From the NCBI RefSeq assembly GCF_902859695.1, contig NZ_CADIJL010000015.1, forward strand, positions 62,001-126,000: a stretch of DNA of 64,000 nt, given 5' to 3'. Both the position numbers and the translations under genes were made by a program. Positions 51,385 through 62,621 of the stretch are shown one piece after another. How positions within the stretch are numbered: the first letter of the stretch is position 1; each line of letters starts with the position of its first letter. Source of the DNA: Achromobacter ruhlandii. Lineage in GTDB: Bacteria; Pseudomonadota; Gammaproteobacteria; Burkholderiales; Burkholderiaceae_B. The notes beneath the pieces were generated by a model. That model was not told the DNA's origin. It did not search any database and saw nothing but the letters and a program-made list of their open reading frames with translations.

Positions 51385-52374
51385 ATGATGACCGGTCAAA
51401 AGCCTGGACTGCGGCGTCTTGCCGCCACGCTACTGGCTACCGCCGCAAGCGCTTTCGCCATGGGTTCCGCCCAGGCCGCCTATCCCGATAAACCTGTCCG
51501 CATCGTGGTCGGCTTTTCCGCCGGCGGCACCACCGATGTGATCGCCCGCATCATGGCCAAGGAGCTGACCGAGGCCCTGGGCCAGTCGTTCGTGGTCGAG
51601 AACAAGCCGGGCGCCGGCAGCAACATCGCCACCGACCAGGTGCAGCGCGCCGCGCCGGACGGCTACACGCTGCTGTTCGTGGCGGTCACCAGCGCCATCA
51701 ACCAGACGCTGTACAAGAATGTCACGTTCGACCTGACGAAGGACTTCACTCCCGTGGCGCTGGGCGCCAAGGTGCCGAACATCCTGGTGGTCAACCCGCA
51801 GGTGCCGGTCAAGACGGTGCAGGAACTGGTCGACTACGCCAAGAAAAACCCGGGCAAGCTGGCGTTTGCCTCGTCCGGCAGCGGCACCTCGATCCACATG
51901 GCCGGCGAGCTGTTCAAGATGCAGGCCGGCATCGACGTGCTGCACGTGCCCTACAAGGGCAGCGCCCCGGCCATCACCGACCTGATCGGCGGCCAGGTGC
52001 AGTTCATGTTCGACAACATGCCGTCGGCCTGGCCGCACGCCCAGTCGGGCAAGCTGCGCGCGCTGGCGGTGACCACGGCCGAGCGCTCCAAGAGCGCGCC
52101 GGACCTGCCCACCATGAAGGAAGCGGGCTTCGCCAACTTCGACGTGTCGTCGTGGTTCGGCCTGATCGCCCCGGCCGGCACGCCGCCCGAGGTGGTCAAC
52201 AAGCTCAACGCCGCCATGGTCAAGGCGCTGGACAAGCCCGAAGTGCAGACCAGCTTCGAAAAGCTGGGCGCCGTGGGCGTCAAGACCACGCCGGCCGAGT
52301 TCGGCCAGTTCATCAAGTCGGAAGTGGAAGGCTGGGCGCCGGTGGTGAAGGCGTCGGGCGCCAAGGTCGACTGA
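51385..52374 (+). CDS. Bug/TctC-type tripartite tricarboxylate transporter binding protein
   Basis: This is a 329-residue protein. A signal peptide (LAATLLATAASAFAMGSAQA) ends near residue 33. The mature start YPDKPVRIVVGFSAGGTTDVIAR is the Bug signature, with LGQSFVVENKPGAGSNIA and LGAKVPNILVV following. Bug proteins bind organic acids or nicotinate-like compounds for TctAB transporters and are greatly expanded in Bordetella/Achromobacter. No tctAB is nearby, as is usual. CGGAG precedes the ATG pair at 51385. Confidence 0.93.
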   Translation: MMTGQKPGLRRLAATLLATAASAFAMGSAQAAYPDKPVRIVVGFSAGGTTDVIARIMAKELTEALGQSFVVENKPGAGSNIATDQVQRAAPDGYTLLFVAVTSAINQTLYKNVTFDLTKDFTPVALGAKVPNILVVNPQVPVKTVQELVDYAKKNPGKLAFASSGSGTSIHMAGELFKMQAGIDVLHVPYKGSAPAITDLIGGQVQFMFDNMPSAWPHAQSGKLRALAVTTAERSKSAPDLPTMKEAGFANFDVSSWFGLIAPAGTPPEVVNKLNAAMVKALDKPEVQTSFEKLGAVGVKTTPAEFGQFIKSEVEGWAPVVKASGAKVD

Positions 52375-52422
52375 TCGCGCGCTTCGTGCCCCGGCGGGTC
52401 AACCGCCGGCGGCCGATGACAG

Positions 52423-52453
52423 GGGACGGGCCGATGCCCGTCCCTATTTTTTT
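52423..52453 (+). terminator. Rho-independent terminator after the Bug gene
   Basis: GGGACGGGC-CGAT-GCCCGTCCC is followed by TATTTTTTT. The trmJ stop codon (minus strand) falls within it. Confidence 0.85.
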
Positions 52454-53235
52454 GCGTCGCCGTCGCGGCGGGCCGTGGCCAGCATGGCGGTGCAGACCCC
52501 GCGCATCATGTCGACCTCGTCGCGGGTCAGGGCGACCCTGGAAAACAGGTGCCGCATGCGCGGCAGCAGCTTCTTGGGATGGGCCGGGTCCAGGAACCGC
52601 ACGCCCACCAGCGCTTCTTCCCAGTGCGCCAGGAAGGCCTGCACCGCCTCGCCCGAGGCCGGTTCGGCGCCGCGCGAGGGCGCCTGCGCGGTCGAGGCCG
52701 GCAGCAACGGGGCGCCCTGGTCCACCAGCAGCGCGTAGCGCAGCTCCCAGGCCGCCAGTTGCAGCGCCTGGGCGACGTTCAGCGAGCTGTACTCGGGGTT
52801 GGCCGGAATGTGGCAGATGCGGTGGCACAGTCCGATCTGGTCATTGGTGAGACCGGCGCGCTCGGTGCCCAGCACGATGGCGGTGCAGCCCTCGGCGGTT
52901 TCGGCCAGATGGGCGCAGGCCAGGTCGGCGGCCTGGCGGATGTCGCAGGGCGGGGGGCCGAGGTCGCGCACCCGCGCGGTCAGGGCGAACGCCAGGGTCA
53001 CGGGCGCCAGCGCCTCTTCCAGGGTATCGTAGATGCGCGCGTTTTCCAGCACGTCCAGGGCGCCGCTGGCCAGGGCCACGGCCTCCGGCTGGCTGGTGAC
53101 ATCGGCGAATTTGGGGCCCACCAGCACCAGTTCGGAGAAGCCCATGGTCTTGATCGCGCGGGCCGCCGAACCGACGTTTCCGGGGTGGCTGGGGTTCACC
53201 ATGATGAAGCGAACGCGTGAAAATGCTTGAGTCAT
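52444..53235 (-). CDS. trmJ: tRNA (cytidine/uridine-32-2'-O)-methyltransferase
   Basis: This is a 263-residue SPOUT methyltransferase. FIMVNPSHPGNVGSAARAIKTMGF (about 10-33) is motif 1, with the Asn/Arg of the family; IVLGTERAGLTNDQI (about 119-133) is motif 2; and IPANPEYSSLNVAQALQLAAWEL (about 144-166) forms the SAM-binding knot. TrmJ methylates the ribose of residue 32 in tRNAs. It diverges from suhB across 119 bases, an arrangement common in proteobacteria. Confidence 0.93.
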   Translation of the reverse strand: MTQAFSRVRFIMVNPSHPGNVGSAARAIKTMGFSELVLVGPKFADVTSQPEAVALASGALDVLENARIYDTLEEALAPVTLAFALTARVRDLGPPPCDIRQAADLACAHLAETAEGCTAIVLGTERAGLTNDQIGLCHRICHIPANPEYSSLNVAQALQLAAWELRYALLVDQGAPLLPASTAQAPSRGAEPASGEAVQAFLAHWEEALVGVRFLDPAHPKKLLPRMRHLFSRVALTRDEVDMMRGVCTAMLATARRDGDAKK

Positions 53236-53354
53236 TTAAAATGGCACGTTTGGCTTAGTGCCTTCCTGGTTTTTTGAGCCGGTTTCCCCCTGTCGGGGGC
53301 GGCGGATCCGGGGGGGTGGCTAGCGGCCTACCCACCGCATACGTACGGAATTTT

Positions 53355-54140
53355 ATGCACCCGATGCTCAACATCGCCATCAAGGCGGCCCGGCGTGCCG
53401 GCACCATCATCAACCGTGCCAGCATGGATTTGGAACGACTCAGCGTGGCTCGCAAGGGGCCGCGCGATTATGTCACGGAAGTCGATCGCGCCGCCGAGGA
53501 GTCCATCGTCGAGACGCTGCGCGCCGCCTATCCGGACCATGCCGTCCTGGGCGAGGAATTCGGCTTGCAGGGCCCCGACCAGGCCGAATTCCAGTGGATC
53601 ATCGATCCGCTGGACGGCACCACCAACTTCATCCACGGCCTGCCCAACTACGCCGTGTCGATCGCGCTGACCCAGCGCGGCCAGGTCACGCAGGCGGTCA
53701 TCTATGATCCCTCGCGCAACGAACTGTTCACCGCCAGCCGTGGCAGCGGCACCTTCCTGAACGACCGCCGCGTGCGCGTCTCGGGCCGCACCCGCTACCA
53801 CGAGGCCCTGCTGGGCGCGCACTGGCCCAACTCGGGCGACCTGGAACAGGGCTCGGCCCGATTCCGCGCCATGGCCGAAGGCAGCACCGGCGTGCGCCGC
53901 CTGGGCGCCACCGTGCTGGACCTGGCCTATGTCGCCTGCGGTCGCCTGGACGGCTTCTGCGGCGTGGGTCTGAAGCCCTGGGACCTCGCGGCCGGCAGCC
54001 TGATGGTGCTGGAAGCCGGCGGCCTGGTCGCCGACTTCGACGGCGAGCAAGGCTGGATGGACTCCGGCAACGTGCTGGCCGCCAGCCCGAAGATCTTCAC
54101 GCAGATGCTGTCGGCGCTGAACCCGACGCCGGCGGCCTGA
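53355..54140 (+). CDS. suhB: Inositol-1-monophosphatase family protein SuhB
   Basis: This is a 261-residue protein with the Li-sensitive phosphatase motifs: GEEFG (Glu near 67), WIIDPLDGTTNFIHGLPNY (about 82-100) and a WDLAAGSLMVLEAGG segment near the end. In E. coli SuhB is also part of the rRNA antitermination complex. The ATG at 53355 gives MHPMLNIAIKAARRAGTII, a typical N-terminus. A strong terminator follows. Confidence 0.94.
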   Translation: MHPMLNIAIKAARRAGTIINRASMDLERLSVARKGPRDYVTEVDRAAEESIVETLRAAYPDHAVLGEEFGLQGPDQAEFQWIIDPLDGTTNFIHGLPNYAVSIALTQRGQVTQAVIYDPSRNELFTASRGSGTFLNDRRVRVSGRTRYHEALLGAHWPNSGDLEQGSARFRAMAEGSTGVRRLGATVLDLAYVACGRLDGFCGVGLKPWDLAAGSLMVLEAGGLVADFDGEQGWMDSGNVLAASPKIFTQMLSALNPTPAA

Positions 54141-54170
54141 CGCCCTGGCGCGATCCCGACGCGCTCCCGA

Positions 54171-54197
54171 AGCCGGCCCCCGTGGCCGGCTTTTTTT
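54171..54197 (+). terminator. Rho-independent terminator after suhB
   Basis: GCCGGCC pairs with GGCCGGC and is followed by TTTTTTT. Confidence 0.85.
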
Positions 54198-54332
54198 GCG
54201 CGTGTCACTTGCGCGGACCCGCGCGCGGCAAGCCTCCGGACAGTTCCGTAAGCCATCCGCACGACCCGTGTCACCGGCGTGTCACGCGTTTTCCGGGTAC
54301 GATTACCGGTCGTGTAACTTCTGGAGCTCCTG

Positions 54333-55916
54333 ATGGAGTGGCTGCTGGACCCCGCTGCGTGGGTCGGCTTGCTTACCCTGGTCGTCCTTGAGATCGTCCT
54401 GGGAATCGATAACCTGATTTTCATCGCCATCCTGGCGGACAAGCTGCCGCCGTCGCAACGCGACCGCGCGCGCATCCTTGGCCTGAGCCTGGCGCTTGTC
54501 ATGCGGCTTGGCCTGCTGTCGGTCATGTCGTGGCTGGTCACCCTGACCACCCCCCTGTTTTCGATCGGACCGCTGTCGCCCTCGGGGCGCGACCTGATCC
54601 TGATGGCTGGCGGTTTCTTCCTGCTGTTCAAGGGCACCATGGAGTTGCACGAGCGGCTCGAGGGCGGGCAGCATGGCGGCTCCTCGGGGCCGCGCGTGTA
54701 CGCCAGCTTCTGGGTCATCGTGACGCAGATCGTGGTGCTGGACGCGGTGTTCTCGCTGGACTCGGTCATCACCGCGGTCGGCATGGTGGACCACCTGGCC
54801 ATCATGATGATCGCCGTGGTCATCGCCATCGGCATCATGCTGCTGGCCTCCAAGCCGCTGACGCGCTTTGTCAACGCCCATCCGACCGTGGTGGTGCTGT
54901 GCCTGGGCTTCCTGCTCATGATCGGCTTCTCGCTGCTGGCCGAGGCCTTCGGCTTCAAGGTGCCCAAGGGCTACCTGTACGCCGCCATCGGCTTCTCGGT
55001 GGCGATCGAGGCCCTGAACCAGGTGGCGCGCCGCAACCTGCTCAAGCTGGACGCGCGCCGGCCCATGCGCGAACGCACCGCCTCGGCGGTGCTGCGCATG
55101 CTGGGCAAGCGCCCGCCGGCCGACGAGCCCGACCTGCCAAGCGCCGACGGCCCCGCCATCCCGGCCTTCGGCGTCGAGGAGCGCAACATGGTCAGCGGCG
55201 TGCTGACGCTGGCCGAACGCTCGATCCGCTCGATCATGACGCCGCGCACCGACGTGTCGTGGATCAACATCGACGACGATCCCGACACCATCCGGCGCCA
55301 GATCACCGAGGCGCCGCACAGCTTCTTCCCAGTCTGCCGCGGCTCGCTCGACGAGGTGCTGGGCATCGCCCGCGCCAAGGACCTGGTGGCCGACCTGATC
55401 ACCGAGGGCCGGGTGCGCCGCAACCGCCTGCGCGACCCGATCATCGTGCACGAGTCCATCGGCATCCTGCGCCTGATGGACACTCTCAAGCGCTCGCGCG
55501 GCCAGCTGGTGCTGGTGGCGGACGAGTTCGGCGCCATCGAGGGCCTGGTGACGCCGATCGACGTGTTCGAGGCCATCGCCGGCGAATTCCCGGACGAGGA
55601 CGAACTGCCCGACATCGTCGCCGACGGTCCCAACACCTGGAAGATCGACGGCGCGGCCGACCTGCACCACGTCGAGCAGGTGCTGGAAACCGAAGGCCTG
55701 GTCGACGACGCGCAGGACTTCTCCACCCTGGCCGGCTACCTGCTGTCGCGCTTCGGCCACCTGCCCAAGCCGGGCGACGTCTGCGAATACGAATTCCACC
55801 ACGACCATTTCCGCTTCGAGGTGCTGGAAATGGACGGCCGCCGCATTGCCCTGGTGCGCGTCGAGAAGCGCGTGCCCGAGCCGCTGGACGAAGACGCCGC
55901 GCTGACCAACGACTAG
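54333..55916 (+). CDS. TerC-CBS-CorC/HlyC fusion membrane protein
   Basis: This 527-residue protein has three parts. Residues 1-240 are a TerC-like membrane domain with about seven helices and the [16 protein letters not shown] and [12 protein letters not shown] acidic motifs that bind metal ions. Two CBS repeats (about 295-420) follow, with [10 protein letters not shown] and [14 protein letters not shown]-terminal CorC/HlyC domain (about 430-515) ends it. The layout matches E. coli YegH/YoaE. TerC proteins act in Mn2+ export at translocons, and CBS/CorC parts sense nucleotides or Mg2+, so a metal export role is likely. Confidence 0.92.
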   Translation: MEWLLDPAAWVGLLTLVVLEIVLGIDNLIFIAILADKLPPSQRDRARILGLSLALVMRLGLLSVMSWLVTLTTPLFSIGPLSPSGRDLILMAGGFFLLFKGTMELHERLEGGQHGGSSGPRVYASFWVIVTQIVVLDAVFSLDSVITAVGMVDHLAIMMIAVVIAIGIMLLASKPLTRFVNAHPTVVVLCLGFLLMIGFSLLAEAFGFKVPKGYLYAAIGFSVAIEALNQVARRNLLKLDARRPMRERTASAVLRMLGKRPPADEPDLPSADGPAIPAFGVEERNMVSGVLTLAERSIRSIMTPRTDVSWINIDDDPDTIRRQITEAPHSFFPVCRGSLDEVLGIARAKDLVADLITEGRVRRNRLRDPIIVHESIGILRLMDTLKRSRGQLVLVADEFGAIEGLVTPIDVFEAIAGEFPDEDELPDIVADGPNTWKIDGAADLHHVEQVLETEGLVDDAQDFSTLAGYLLSRFGHLPKPGDVCEYEFHHDHFRFEVLEMDGRRIALVRVEKRVPEPLDEDAALTND

Positions 55917-55941
55917 ATGCCTTCAAGGAACCCTTGCCATC

Positions 55942-56805
55942 GTGACTGATACCACGCTCTATCTCATCAAGGCCTTCATCCTCGGCATCGTCGAGGGGCT
56001 GACCGAGTTCATCCCGGTGTCCAGCACCGGCCACCTGATCCTGATCGGCGACTGGCTCAACTTCGAATCCAGTCAGGGCAAGGTGTTCGAGGTGGTGATC
56101 CAGCTGGGCTCGATCCTGGCGGTGATGTGGATTTTCCGCGCGCGGCTGCTGCAGCTGATCCGCGGCACCCTCACCGGCGTGCCGAGCGAAGTGGCCTTCA
56201 CCCGCAACCTGCTGATCGCCTTCCTGCCGGCGGCGGTCATCGGCGCCATCTTCATCAAGTCCATCAAGCAGGTGTTCTACCACCCCAGCGTGGTGGTGGT
56301 GACGCTGGTGCTGGGCGGCCTGATCATGCTGTACGTGGAACGCCGCACCCGCCATACCCCCGGCGACGTGCCGGGCGCGGCCGACGACACCGCCTCGGAC
56401 GAGCGCGCCACCGCCCGCACCCTGGAACAGATCACCTGGAAGCAGGCGCTGGGTGTGGGCGTGGCGCAATGCCTGGCCATGATCCCCGGCACCTCGCGCT
56501 CCGGCGCCACCATCATCGGCGGCATGATCGCCGGCATCCAGCGCAAGACGGCCACCGAGTTCTCGTTCTTCCTGGCCATGCCGACCATGCTGGGCGCGGC
56601 CGTGTACGACATGTACAAGAACATGGACCTGCTGACCCAGCACGACCTGTCCGGCATCGCCGTGGGCTTCATCGCGGCATTCCTCAGCGCCATGGTGGTG
56701 GTGCGCGCGGTGTTGCGCTTCGTGGCCAACCACACCTATCGCGTGTTCGCCTGGTACCGGATCGTGTTCGGCGCGATCGTGGCGGCCTGGATCTTCACGC
56801 GCTGA
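55942..56805 (+). CDS. uppP: Undecaprenyl-diphosphatase
   Basis: This 287-residue membrane enzyme recycles undecaprenyl pyrophosphate for peptidoglycan and O-antigen synthesis and gives bacitracin resistance. The signatures are GIVEGLTEFIPVSSTGHLIL (about 15-34) with the catalytic Glu and Ser/Thr, and PGTSRSGATI (about 184-193) with the Arg. The start is GTG. It follows the TerC fusion gene by 25 bases and shares a terminator with the convergent lpxH unit. Confidence 0.95.
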   Translation: MTDTTLYLIKAFILGIVEGLTEFIPVSSTGHLILIGDWLNFESSQGKVFEVVIQLGSILAVMWIFRARLLQLIRGTLTGVPSEVAFTRNLLIAFLPAAVIGAIFIKSIKQVFYHPSVVVVTLVLGGLIMLYVERRTRHTPGDVPGAADDTASDERATARTLEQITWKQALGVGVAQCLAMIPGTSRSGATIIGGMIAGIQRKTATEFSFFLAMPTMLGAAVYDMYKNMDLLTQHDLSGIAVGFIAAFLSAMVVVRAVLRFVANHTYRVFAWYRIVFGAIVAAWIFTR

Positions 56806-56837
56806 CGCCCGCGCCCCGCAAGCCGGGGGGCAAACAG

Positions 56838-56866
56838 AAAGGGCCGCGTAGGTGACGCGGCCCTTT
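56838..56866. terminator. Bidirectional terminator between uppP and lpxH
   Basis: AAAGGGCCGCGT pairs with ACGCGGCCCTTT across a five-base loop between two convergent genes. Confidence 0.85.
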
Positions 56867-56895
56867 GCTTTGCTCGGACAGGATGGGCGTATCGC

Positions 56896-57669
56896 CTAGG
56901 CGGCGGTTTCCAGGTCGTAGAACTGCAGCCCGTCACGGTCGATGACCAGCCAGCCGCCGCGCGGCGGCGAGGCGTGGTCACAGTCCCAGTCGGGCAGTAC
57001 CCAGCGCTCGCGCTTCACGCCGTCGACCTCCAGCACGTGGCGGGCGGGGCGGTGCGTGTGGCCGTGCACCATCAGGGCCACGCCGCTGTCGCGGAAGGCC
57101 TGCTCGACGGCGCCGGCATTGACATCCATGATCTCCATGGACTTGCTCTGGTTGGCCATCTGGCTTTCGCCACGCGCTTGCTGCGCCATTGCCAGCCGCT
57201 CGGGGATGGTCTTGGCCAGGAACGCGGCCTGCCACTGCGGGTTGCGCACCATCTGGCGGAACTGCTGGTAGGCCGCGTCGTCGGTACAGAACTCGTCGCC
57301 GTGGGTCAGCAGCACATCGCCATGGTCGGTCTGCAACAGCGCCGGCTCGGGCAGCAGCCGGGCGCCGACGGCGCCGGCCAGTTCCTCGCCGATGAGAAAG
57401 TCGCGGTTGCCGCGGCCCAGCCACAGCGGAATGCGGCTGGCTGTGGTCCGCAGCGCGGTCAGCGCCGTGGCGAGCCACGGCGGCGCGGCGCGGATCACGT
57501 CGTCGCCGATCCAGGCGTCGAAGATGTCGCCCGGCAGCAGCAGGGCGGCGGCTTCTTCCTCGGCCGCCTGCAGGAAGGCCAGGAAGGCCTCCGCCGTGGC
57601 CGGCGTGGCCGGTCCCAGGTGCAGGTCGGAGGCCAGCCAGATCGGGCCGGACAGGGCGATCTTATTCAA
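56896..57669 (-). CDS. lpxH: UDP-2,3-diacylglucosamine diphosphatase
   Basis: This 257-residue calcineurin-type phosphoesterase makes lipid X in lipid A synthesis. The dimetal site is complete: ASDLHLG (13-19), [11 protein letters not shown] (about 47-57), GNRDF, HGDEF and HGHTHRP near the C-terminus. The length is near that of E. coli LpxH (240). Its start overlaps the stop of the cyclophilin gene by eight bases, so the TPR, cyclophilin and lpxH genes form one coupled operon. Confidence 0.95.
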   Translation of the reverse strand: MNKIALSGPIWLASDLHLGPATPATAEAFLAFLQAAEEEAAALLLPGDIFDAWIGDDVIRAAPPWLATALTALRTTASRIPLWLGRGNRDFLIGEELAGAVGARLLPEPALLQTDHGDVLLTHGDEFCTDDAAYQQFRQMVRNPQWQAAFLAKTIPERLAMAQQARGESQMANQSKSMEIMDVNAGAVEQAFRDSGVALMVHGHTHRPARHVLEVDGVKRERWVLPDWDCDHASPPRGGWLVIDRDGLQFYDLETAA

Positions 57670-58306
57670 GAACTTCGGCCTTCTCGATGATCACGTCTTC
57701 GTTCGGCACGTTCTGGTGGAAGCCCTTGTTGCCGGTCTTCACGCCCTTGATCTTGTCGACCACGTCCGTGCCTTCGGTGACGCTGCCGAACACGGCGTAG
57801 CCCCAGCCGTTCGGCGTGGGCGCGGTGAAGTTCAGGAAGTCGTTGTTGGCGACGTTGATGAAAAACTGGGCGGTGGCCGAGTGCGGGTCGCTGGTGCGGG
57901 CCATGGCCAGGGTGTACTTGTCGTTCTTCAGGCCGTTGTTGGCCTCGTTCTCGATCGGGGCATGGGTCTGCTTCTGCTTCATGCCGGGCTCGAAACCGCC
58001 GCCCTGGATCATGAAGCCGTCGATCACGCGATGAAACACCGTGCCGTTGTAGAAGCCTTCCTTGACGTAGGTCAGGAAGTTCTCGACGGTCTTGGGCGCC
58101 TTGGCGGCGTCCAGGGTGATGACCATGTCGCCTTGGTTGGTGTGAAGCTTGACGCGGGGATTGGTGCTCATGGCTTTTGTGCCTTCAGAGGTGGAGTTGG
58201 AGGGGGCGGCCGCGGGCGCGGCGCTGACGAGCGCCGGGGCAAACGCCAGCGCGAACGAGCACGCCGTCAGGCGCAGCAGGTGAAGAGGGGAGTAGCGGGA
58301 CATCAT
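57662..58306 (-). CDS. Cyclophilin-type peptidyl-prolyl isomerase with an optional signal peptide
   Basis: This is 214 residues from ATG 58306: a signal peptide ([17 protein letters not shown], cleavage near 30), a short linker and a PpiB-like cyclophilin domain. [20 protein letters not shown] and [17 protein letters not shown] carry the active-site Arg and Phe. The internal ATG at 58170 ([18 protein letters not shown]) is exactly where cytoplasmic PpiB begins, so two products in two compartments are possible. The first ATG overlaps the TPR gene stop (ATGA), which supports the exported form. It speeds proline isomerisation in folding proteins. Confidence 0.9.
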   Translation of the reverse strand: MMSRYSPLHLLRLTACSFALAFAPALVSAAPAAAPSNSTSEGTKAMSTNPRVKLHTNQGDMVITLDAAKAPKTVENFLTYVKEGFYNGTVFHRVIDGFMIQGGGFEPGMKQKQTHAPIENEANNGLKNDKYTLAMARTSDPHSATAQFFINVANNDFLNFTAPTPNGWGYAVFGSVTEGTDVVDKIKGVKTGNKGFHQNVPNEDVIIEKAEVLE

Positions 58307-58986
58307 TTGCGTTGCTTATCCTTCAGCATGGTTTCGACTTCGCGGGCCTTGTCCTGCATGCCGGGCACGCCTTCCTTGGCGGCCTGCTTGTAGGTGCGCA
58401 GGGCCTGCAGCAGTTGCAGGTCGCCCAGGTTGGCGCGCGCGGCGGCGTAGCCCGGGTCCGCGCGCAGGGCCATTTGCAGGGCGTCCTGCGCTTTTTCAAG
58501 TTCGCCCCGGCTGGCATATAGAGCCGCCAGGTTGTTCCAAGGTTCCGGCAGCTCGGGGAAGCGGGTCGTCATCTCGGTGTAGATGTCGATGGCCTCGGCC
58601 TTGCGGTCGAGCTGGGCCAGGGCGCGCGCATGCTGGAACATCAGCTGCACGTCGGTGCCGCGCTGGTCCTTGATCTCGGCCTCGCGCTTTTCGATCATCG
58701 CCAGGGCTTCGGCGTTCTCGCCGCGGTTCAGCAGGCGTTCGATGTGCGTGGTGATCTGCGAGGCGGACGGTTGCAGGCGGGTGTCCACGCTGGGCTGCAT
58801 CGACTTGAGCACGTTGGACAGGCCGTCCCAGCCGCCCTCGGGCGGAATCGGGTCCAGGGTGGTGCGATTGGCATTCGGGTTCTCGCCCGAACCGCCGGCC
58901 ATGGACTGGGCATGGGCGCCGGCCAGCGGCGAACCGGCCAGTGCCAGGGCGAGCAGGGTGACGCAAAAACGCGGCTTGATAGTCAC
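58303..58986 (-). CDS. Exported tetratricopeptide-repeat protein
   Basis: This is a 227-residue protein from GTG 58986. The signal peptide is [20 protein letters not shown]. About four TPR-like helix pairs follow (residues 90-205), clearest in [20 protein letters not shown] and [24 protein letters not shown] arrays bind other proteins. Upstream in-frame ATGs would translate a minisatellite and are rejected. It is the first gene of the TPR-cyclophilin-lpxH unit, overlapping the cyclophilin start by four bases. Function unknown, perhaps periplasmic chaperone support. Confidence 0.85.
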   Translation of the reverse strand: MTIKPRFCVTLLALALAGSPLAGAHAQSMAGGSGENPNANRTTLDPIPPEGGWDGLSNVLKSMQPSVDTRLQPSASQITTHIERLLNRGENAEALAMIEKREAEIKDQRGTDVQLMFQHARALAQLDRKAEAIDIYTEMTTRFPELPEPWNNLAALYASRGELEKAQDALQMALRADPGYAAARANLGDLQLLQALRTYKQAAKEGVPGMQDKAREVETMLKDKQRK

Positions 58987-59438
58987 GTGGGCATCCGTTA
59001 AAAGTCGTGGCCGGCCGGCGCTGACGCGCGCGGCCGGGCCGCTTGCTATACTTGACGACCGCCATTTTAGCCTTGGTTGAGTTTTTGGCTCGACAATAGG
59101 TGAAGCCAGTGGGTAAAACCATCGGGTGCCCGTGGGGGAGGCCTGTTTGGGAAGTCCGTTTGGGAAGCCCATTTGGGAAGCCCATTTGGGCAGTCCATTT
59201 GGGCCGCCTGAGGGAAGCCTCAGGAAGCCCCGGGGAAGCCCATGTTGGAAGCCCCAAGGGCTAGCCTGCTGGTGAAATTTGGACGCCGGGGAGGGGTTCC
59301 TGGATCCACGCAAACTGGATGACGCGAACCCGGGCATAGCCCGAACCACCCGGTCGGACGGCAAGCCTCGAAGGTATCGTCCTTCGGGCGCAACGTTTCC
59401 GCGGCCGCCACGGAAAGAACAGGACCATCACAAGCGCC
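58987..59438. other. Divergent intergenic region of 452 bases with a minisatellite
   Basis: This region lies between the leftward TPR gene and rightward cysS. It contains the 13-bp tandem repeat at 59147-59211 and degenerate GGAAGCC copies to about 59255. It also carries AT-richer stretches near 59055-59100 that probably hold the TPR promoter. I find no gene. Confidence 0.7.
59147..59211. repeat. 13-bp minisatellite, five tandem units
   Basis: Units start at 59147, 59160, 59173, 59186 and 59199; the consensus is TTGGGAAGCCCAT. Units 2 and 3 are identical and the last is degenerate. GGAAGCC fragments continue to about 59255. Confidence 0.88.
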
Positions 59439-60893
<1,455 letters not shown>

Positions 60894-60913
60894 ACCCCCT
60901 GGATACGCCCGCC

Positions 60914-61558
60914 ATGTCCCCCGTAGATACCGAGATTCCCAAGCCGGATTATTGGGAAGCCGCCGTCGCCCACCTCATGCGGCGCGACCGCATTCTGAAA
61001 AAGATCATTCCCCAGCACCCCGAGGTCTGGCTGACGTCGCGCGGTACGCCGTTCGTGACGCTGGCCCGCGCCATCATCGGCCAGCAGGTCTCGGCCAAGG
61101 CGGCCGACGCCGTCTGGGACAAGTTCCTGGAAGCCGCCGGCAAGCGTCCCACGCCGGTGGCGGTGCTGCGCGTCGGCCTGGAAGGCCTGCGCGCGGCCGG
61201 CCTGTCGCAGCGCAAGGCCGAATACGTGCTGGATCTGGCGGTGCATTTCGGCGAACGCCGGGTGCACCCCGAAAAATGGGCGGCCATGGACGACGAGGCC
61301 GTCATTTCGGAATTGACCGCCATCCGCGGCATCGGACGCTGGACGGCGGAGATGTTTTTGATTTTCAATCTGCAGCGGCCCGATGTTCTGCCGCTGGATG
61401 ATCCTGGGTTGCTCAAGGCAATCTCGCTACACTATTTCAGCGGCGAGCCTGTCTCGCGCTTCGAGGCTCGCGAAGTCTCGTTGGCGTGGCAACCCTGGCG
61501 TACCGTGGCAACCTGGTATCTGTGGCGCAGTCTGGAACCGACGCCGGTCCAATACTGA
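60914..61558 (+). CDS. DNA-3-methyladenine glycosylase, AlkA type
   Basis: This is a 214-residue HhH-GPD glycosylase. The helix-hairpin-helix is LTAIRGIGRWTAEMFLIF (about 137-154), and the catalytic Asp is in LPLDDPGLLKAI (about 163-174). It lacks the N-terminal domain of E. coli AlkA, as in the short MAG-type group. It removes alkylated purines from DNA in base-excision repair. ATG 60914 was chosen; a start 36 bases upstream would overlap the cysS stop. accA follows 36 bases downstream. Confidence 0.9.
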   Translation: MSPVDTEIPKPDYWEAAVAHLMRRDRILKKIIPQHPEVWLTSRGTPFVTLARAIIGQQVSAKAADAVWDKFLEAAGKRPTPVAVLRVGLEGLRAAGLSQRKAEYVLDLAVHFGERRVHPEKWAAMDDEAVISELTAIRGIGRWTAEMFLIFNLQRPDVLPLDDPGLLKAISLHYFSGEPVSRFEAREVSLAWQPWRTVATWYLWRSLEPTPVQY

Positions 61559-61594
61559 CGCAATCCAGGTCGCCCATCTACGGAACCACACTAC

Positions 61595-62560
61595 ATGCGC
61601 AATACATTTCTGGAATTTGAACAGCCGCTCGCCGAGCTTGAGAACAAGATCGAGCAGCTGCGCTATGTGCAGGCCGATTCGGCGGTGGACATCTCCGACG
61701 AGATCGGACGTCTGCAGCAGAAGAGCCAGTCGCTGGCCAAGGAAATCTACGCCAAGCTCACGCCTTGGCAGACGGCGCTGGTCGCGCGGCACCCCCAGCG
61801 CCCCTACACGCTGGACTACGTGCGCGAGATCTTCACCGACTTCCACGAGCTGCACGGCGACCGCATGTACGCCGATGACCAGTCCATCGTGGGCGGCCTG
61901 GCGCGCTTCAATGGCACGCCCTGCATGGTGATCGGCCACCAGAAGGGCCGCGACACCAAGGAACGCGCCGCGCGCAACTTCGGCATGCCGCGTCCGGAAG
62001 GCTACCGCAAGGCCCTGCGCCTGATGCGCCTGGCGGAAAAGTTCGGCATTCCCGTGTTCACCTTCGTCGACACCCCGGGCGCTTATCCCGGCATCGGCGC
62101 CGAGGAACGCGGCCAGTCCGAGGCCATCGGCCACAACCTGTACGCCATGGCCGAACTGAAGGTGCCCGTGATCGTCACCATCATCGGCGAAGGCGGCTCG
62201 GGCGGAGCGCTGGCGATCGCCGTGGGCAACACCGTGCTGATGCTGCAGTACGCCACCTACGCGGTGATTTCGCCCGAGGGCTGCGCCTCGATCCTGTGGC
62301 GCAGCGCCGACAAGGCGCCCGAGGCCGCCGAGGCCCTGGCCATCATCGCCCCGCGCCTGAAGGACCTGGGCCTGGTCGACCGCGTCATCAATGAACCCGT
62401 GGGCGGCGCGCACCGCGACCCGCGCGTCATGGCGCGCCTGCTGCGCCGCGCGCTGGGCGATGCCCTGCGCCAGCTGCAGGGCATGACGCCCGAGCAACTG
62501 GTGGAACAGCGGGTGCAACGCCTGCTGTCTTACGGCGCCTTCCAGGAAGTGCGCGCCTGA
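61595..62560 (+). CDS. accA: Acetyl-CoA carboxylase carboxyltransferase subunit alpha
   Basis: This is a 321-residue subunit. [19 protein letters not shown] is the family N-terminus. The carboxyltransferase core has [21 protein letters not shown], split near residues 156-176, and [15 protein letters not shown] (about 199-213), the oxyanion glycine loop. With AccD it transfers CO2 from biotin to acetyl-CoA, the first step of fatty acid synthesis. The cysS-alkA-accA-tilS-lysC order is a known beta-proteobacterial arrangement. Confidence 0.97.
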   Translation: MRNTFLEFEQPLAELENKIEQLRYVQADSAVDISDEIGRLQQKSQSLAKEIYAKLTPWQTALVARHPQRPYTLDYVREIFTDFHELHGDRMYADDQSIVGGLARFNGTPCMVIGHQKGRDTKERAARNFGMPRPEGYRKALRLMRLAEKFGIPVFTFVDTPGAYPGIGAEERGQSEAIGHNLYAMAELKVPVIVTIIGEGGSGGALAIAVGNTVLMLQYATYAVISPEGCASILWRSADKAPEAAEALAIIAPRLKDLGLVDRVINEPVGGAHRDPRVMARLLRRALGDALRQLQGMTPEQLVEQRVQRLLSYGAFQEVRA

Positions 62561-62621
62561 GCGAAGCGCGCGCGCCGGCCTTGGTCGGCGCCGCGGCCGC
62601 TTCCGGCCCGCGCCCGCCGCC

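Noticed and set aside
59147-59211. CRISPR array or coding repeat
   Set aside because: The 13-bp units have no spacers and shift the reading frame with each copy.
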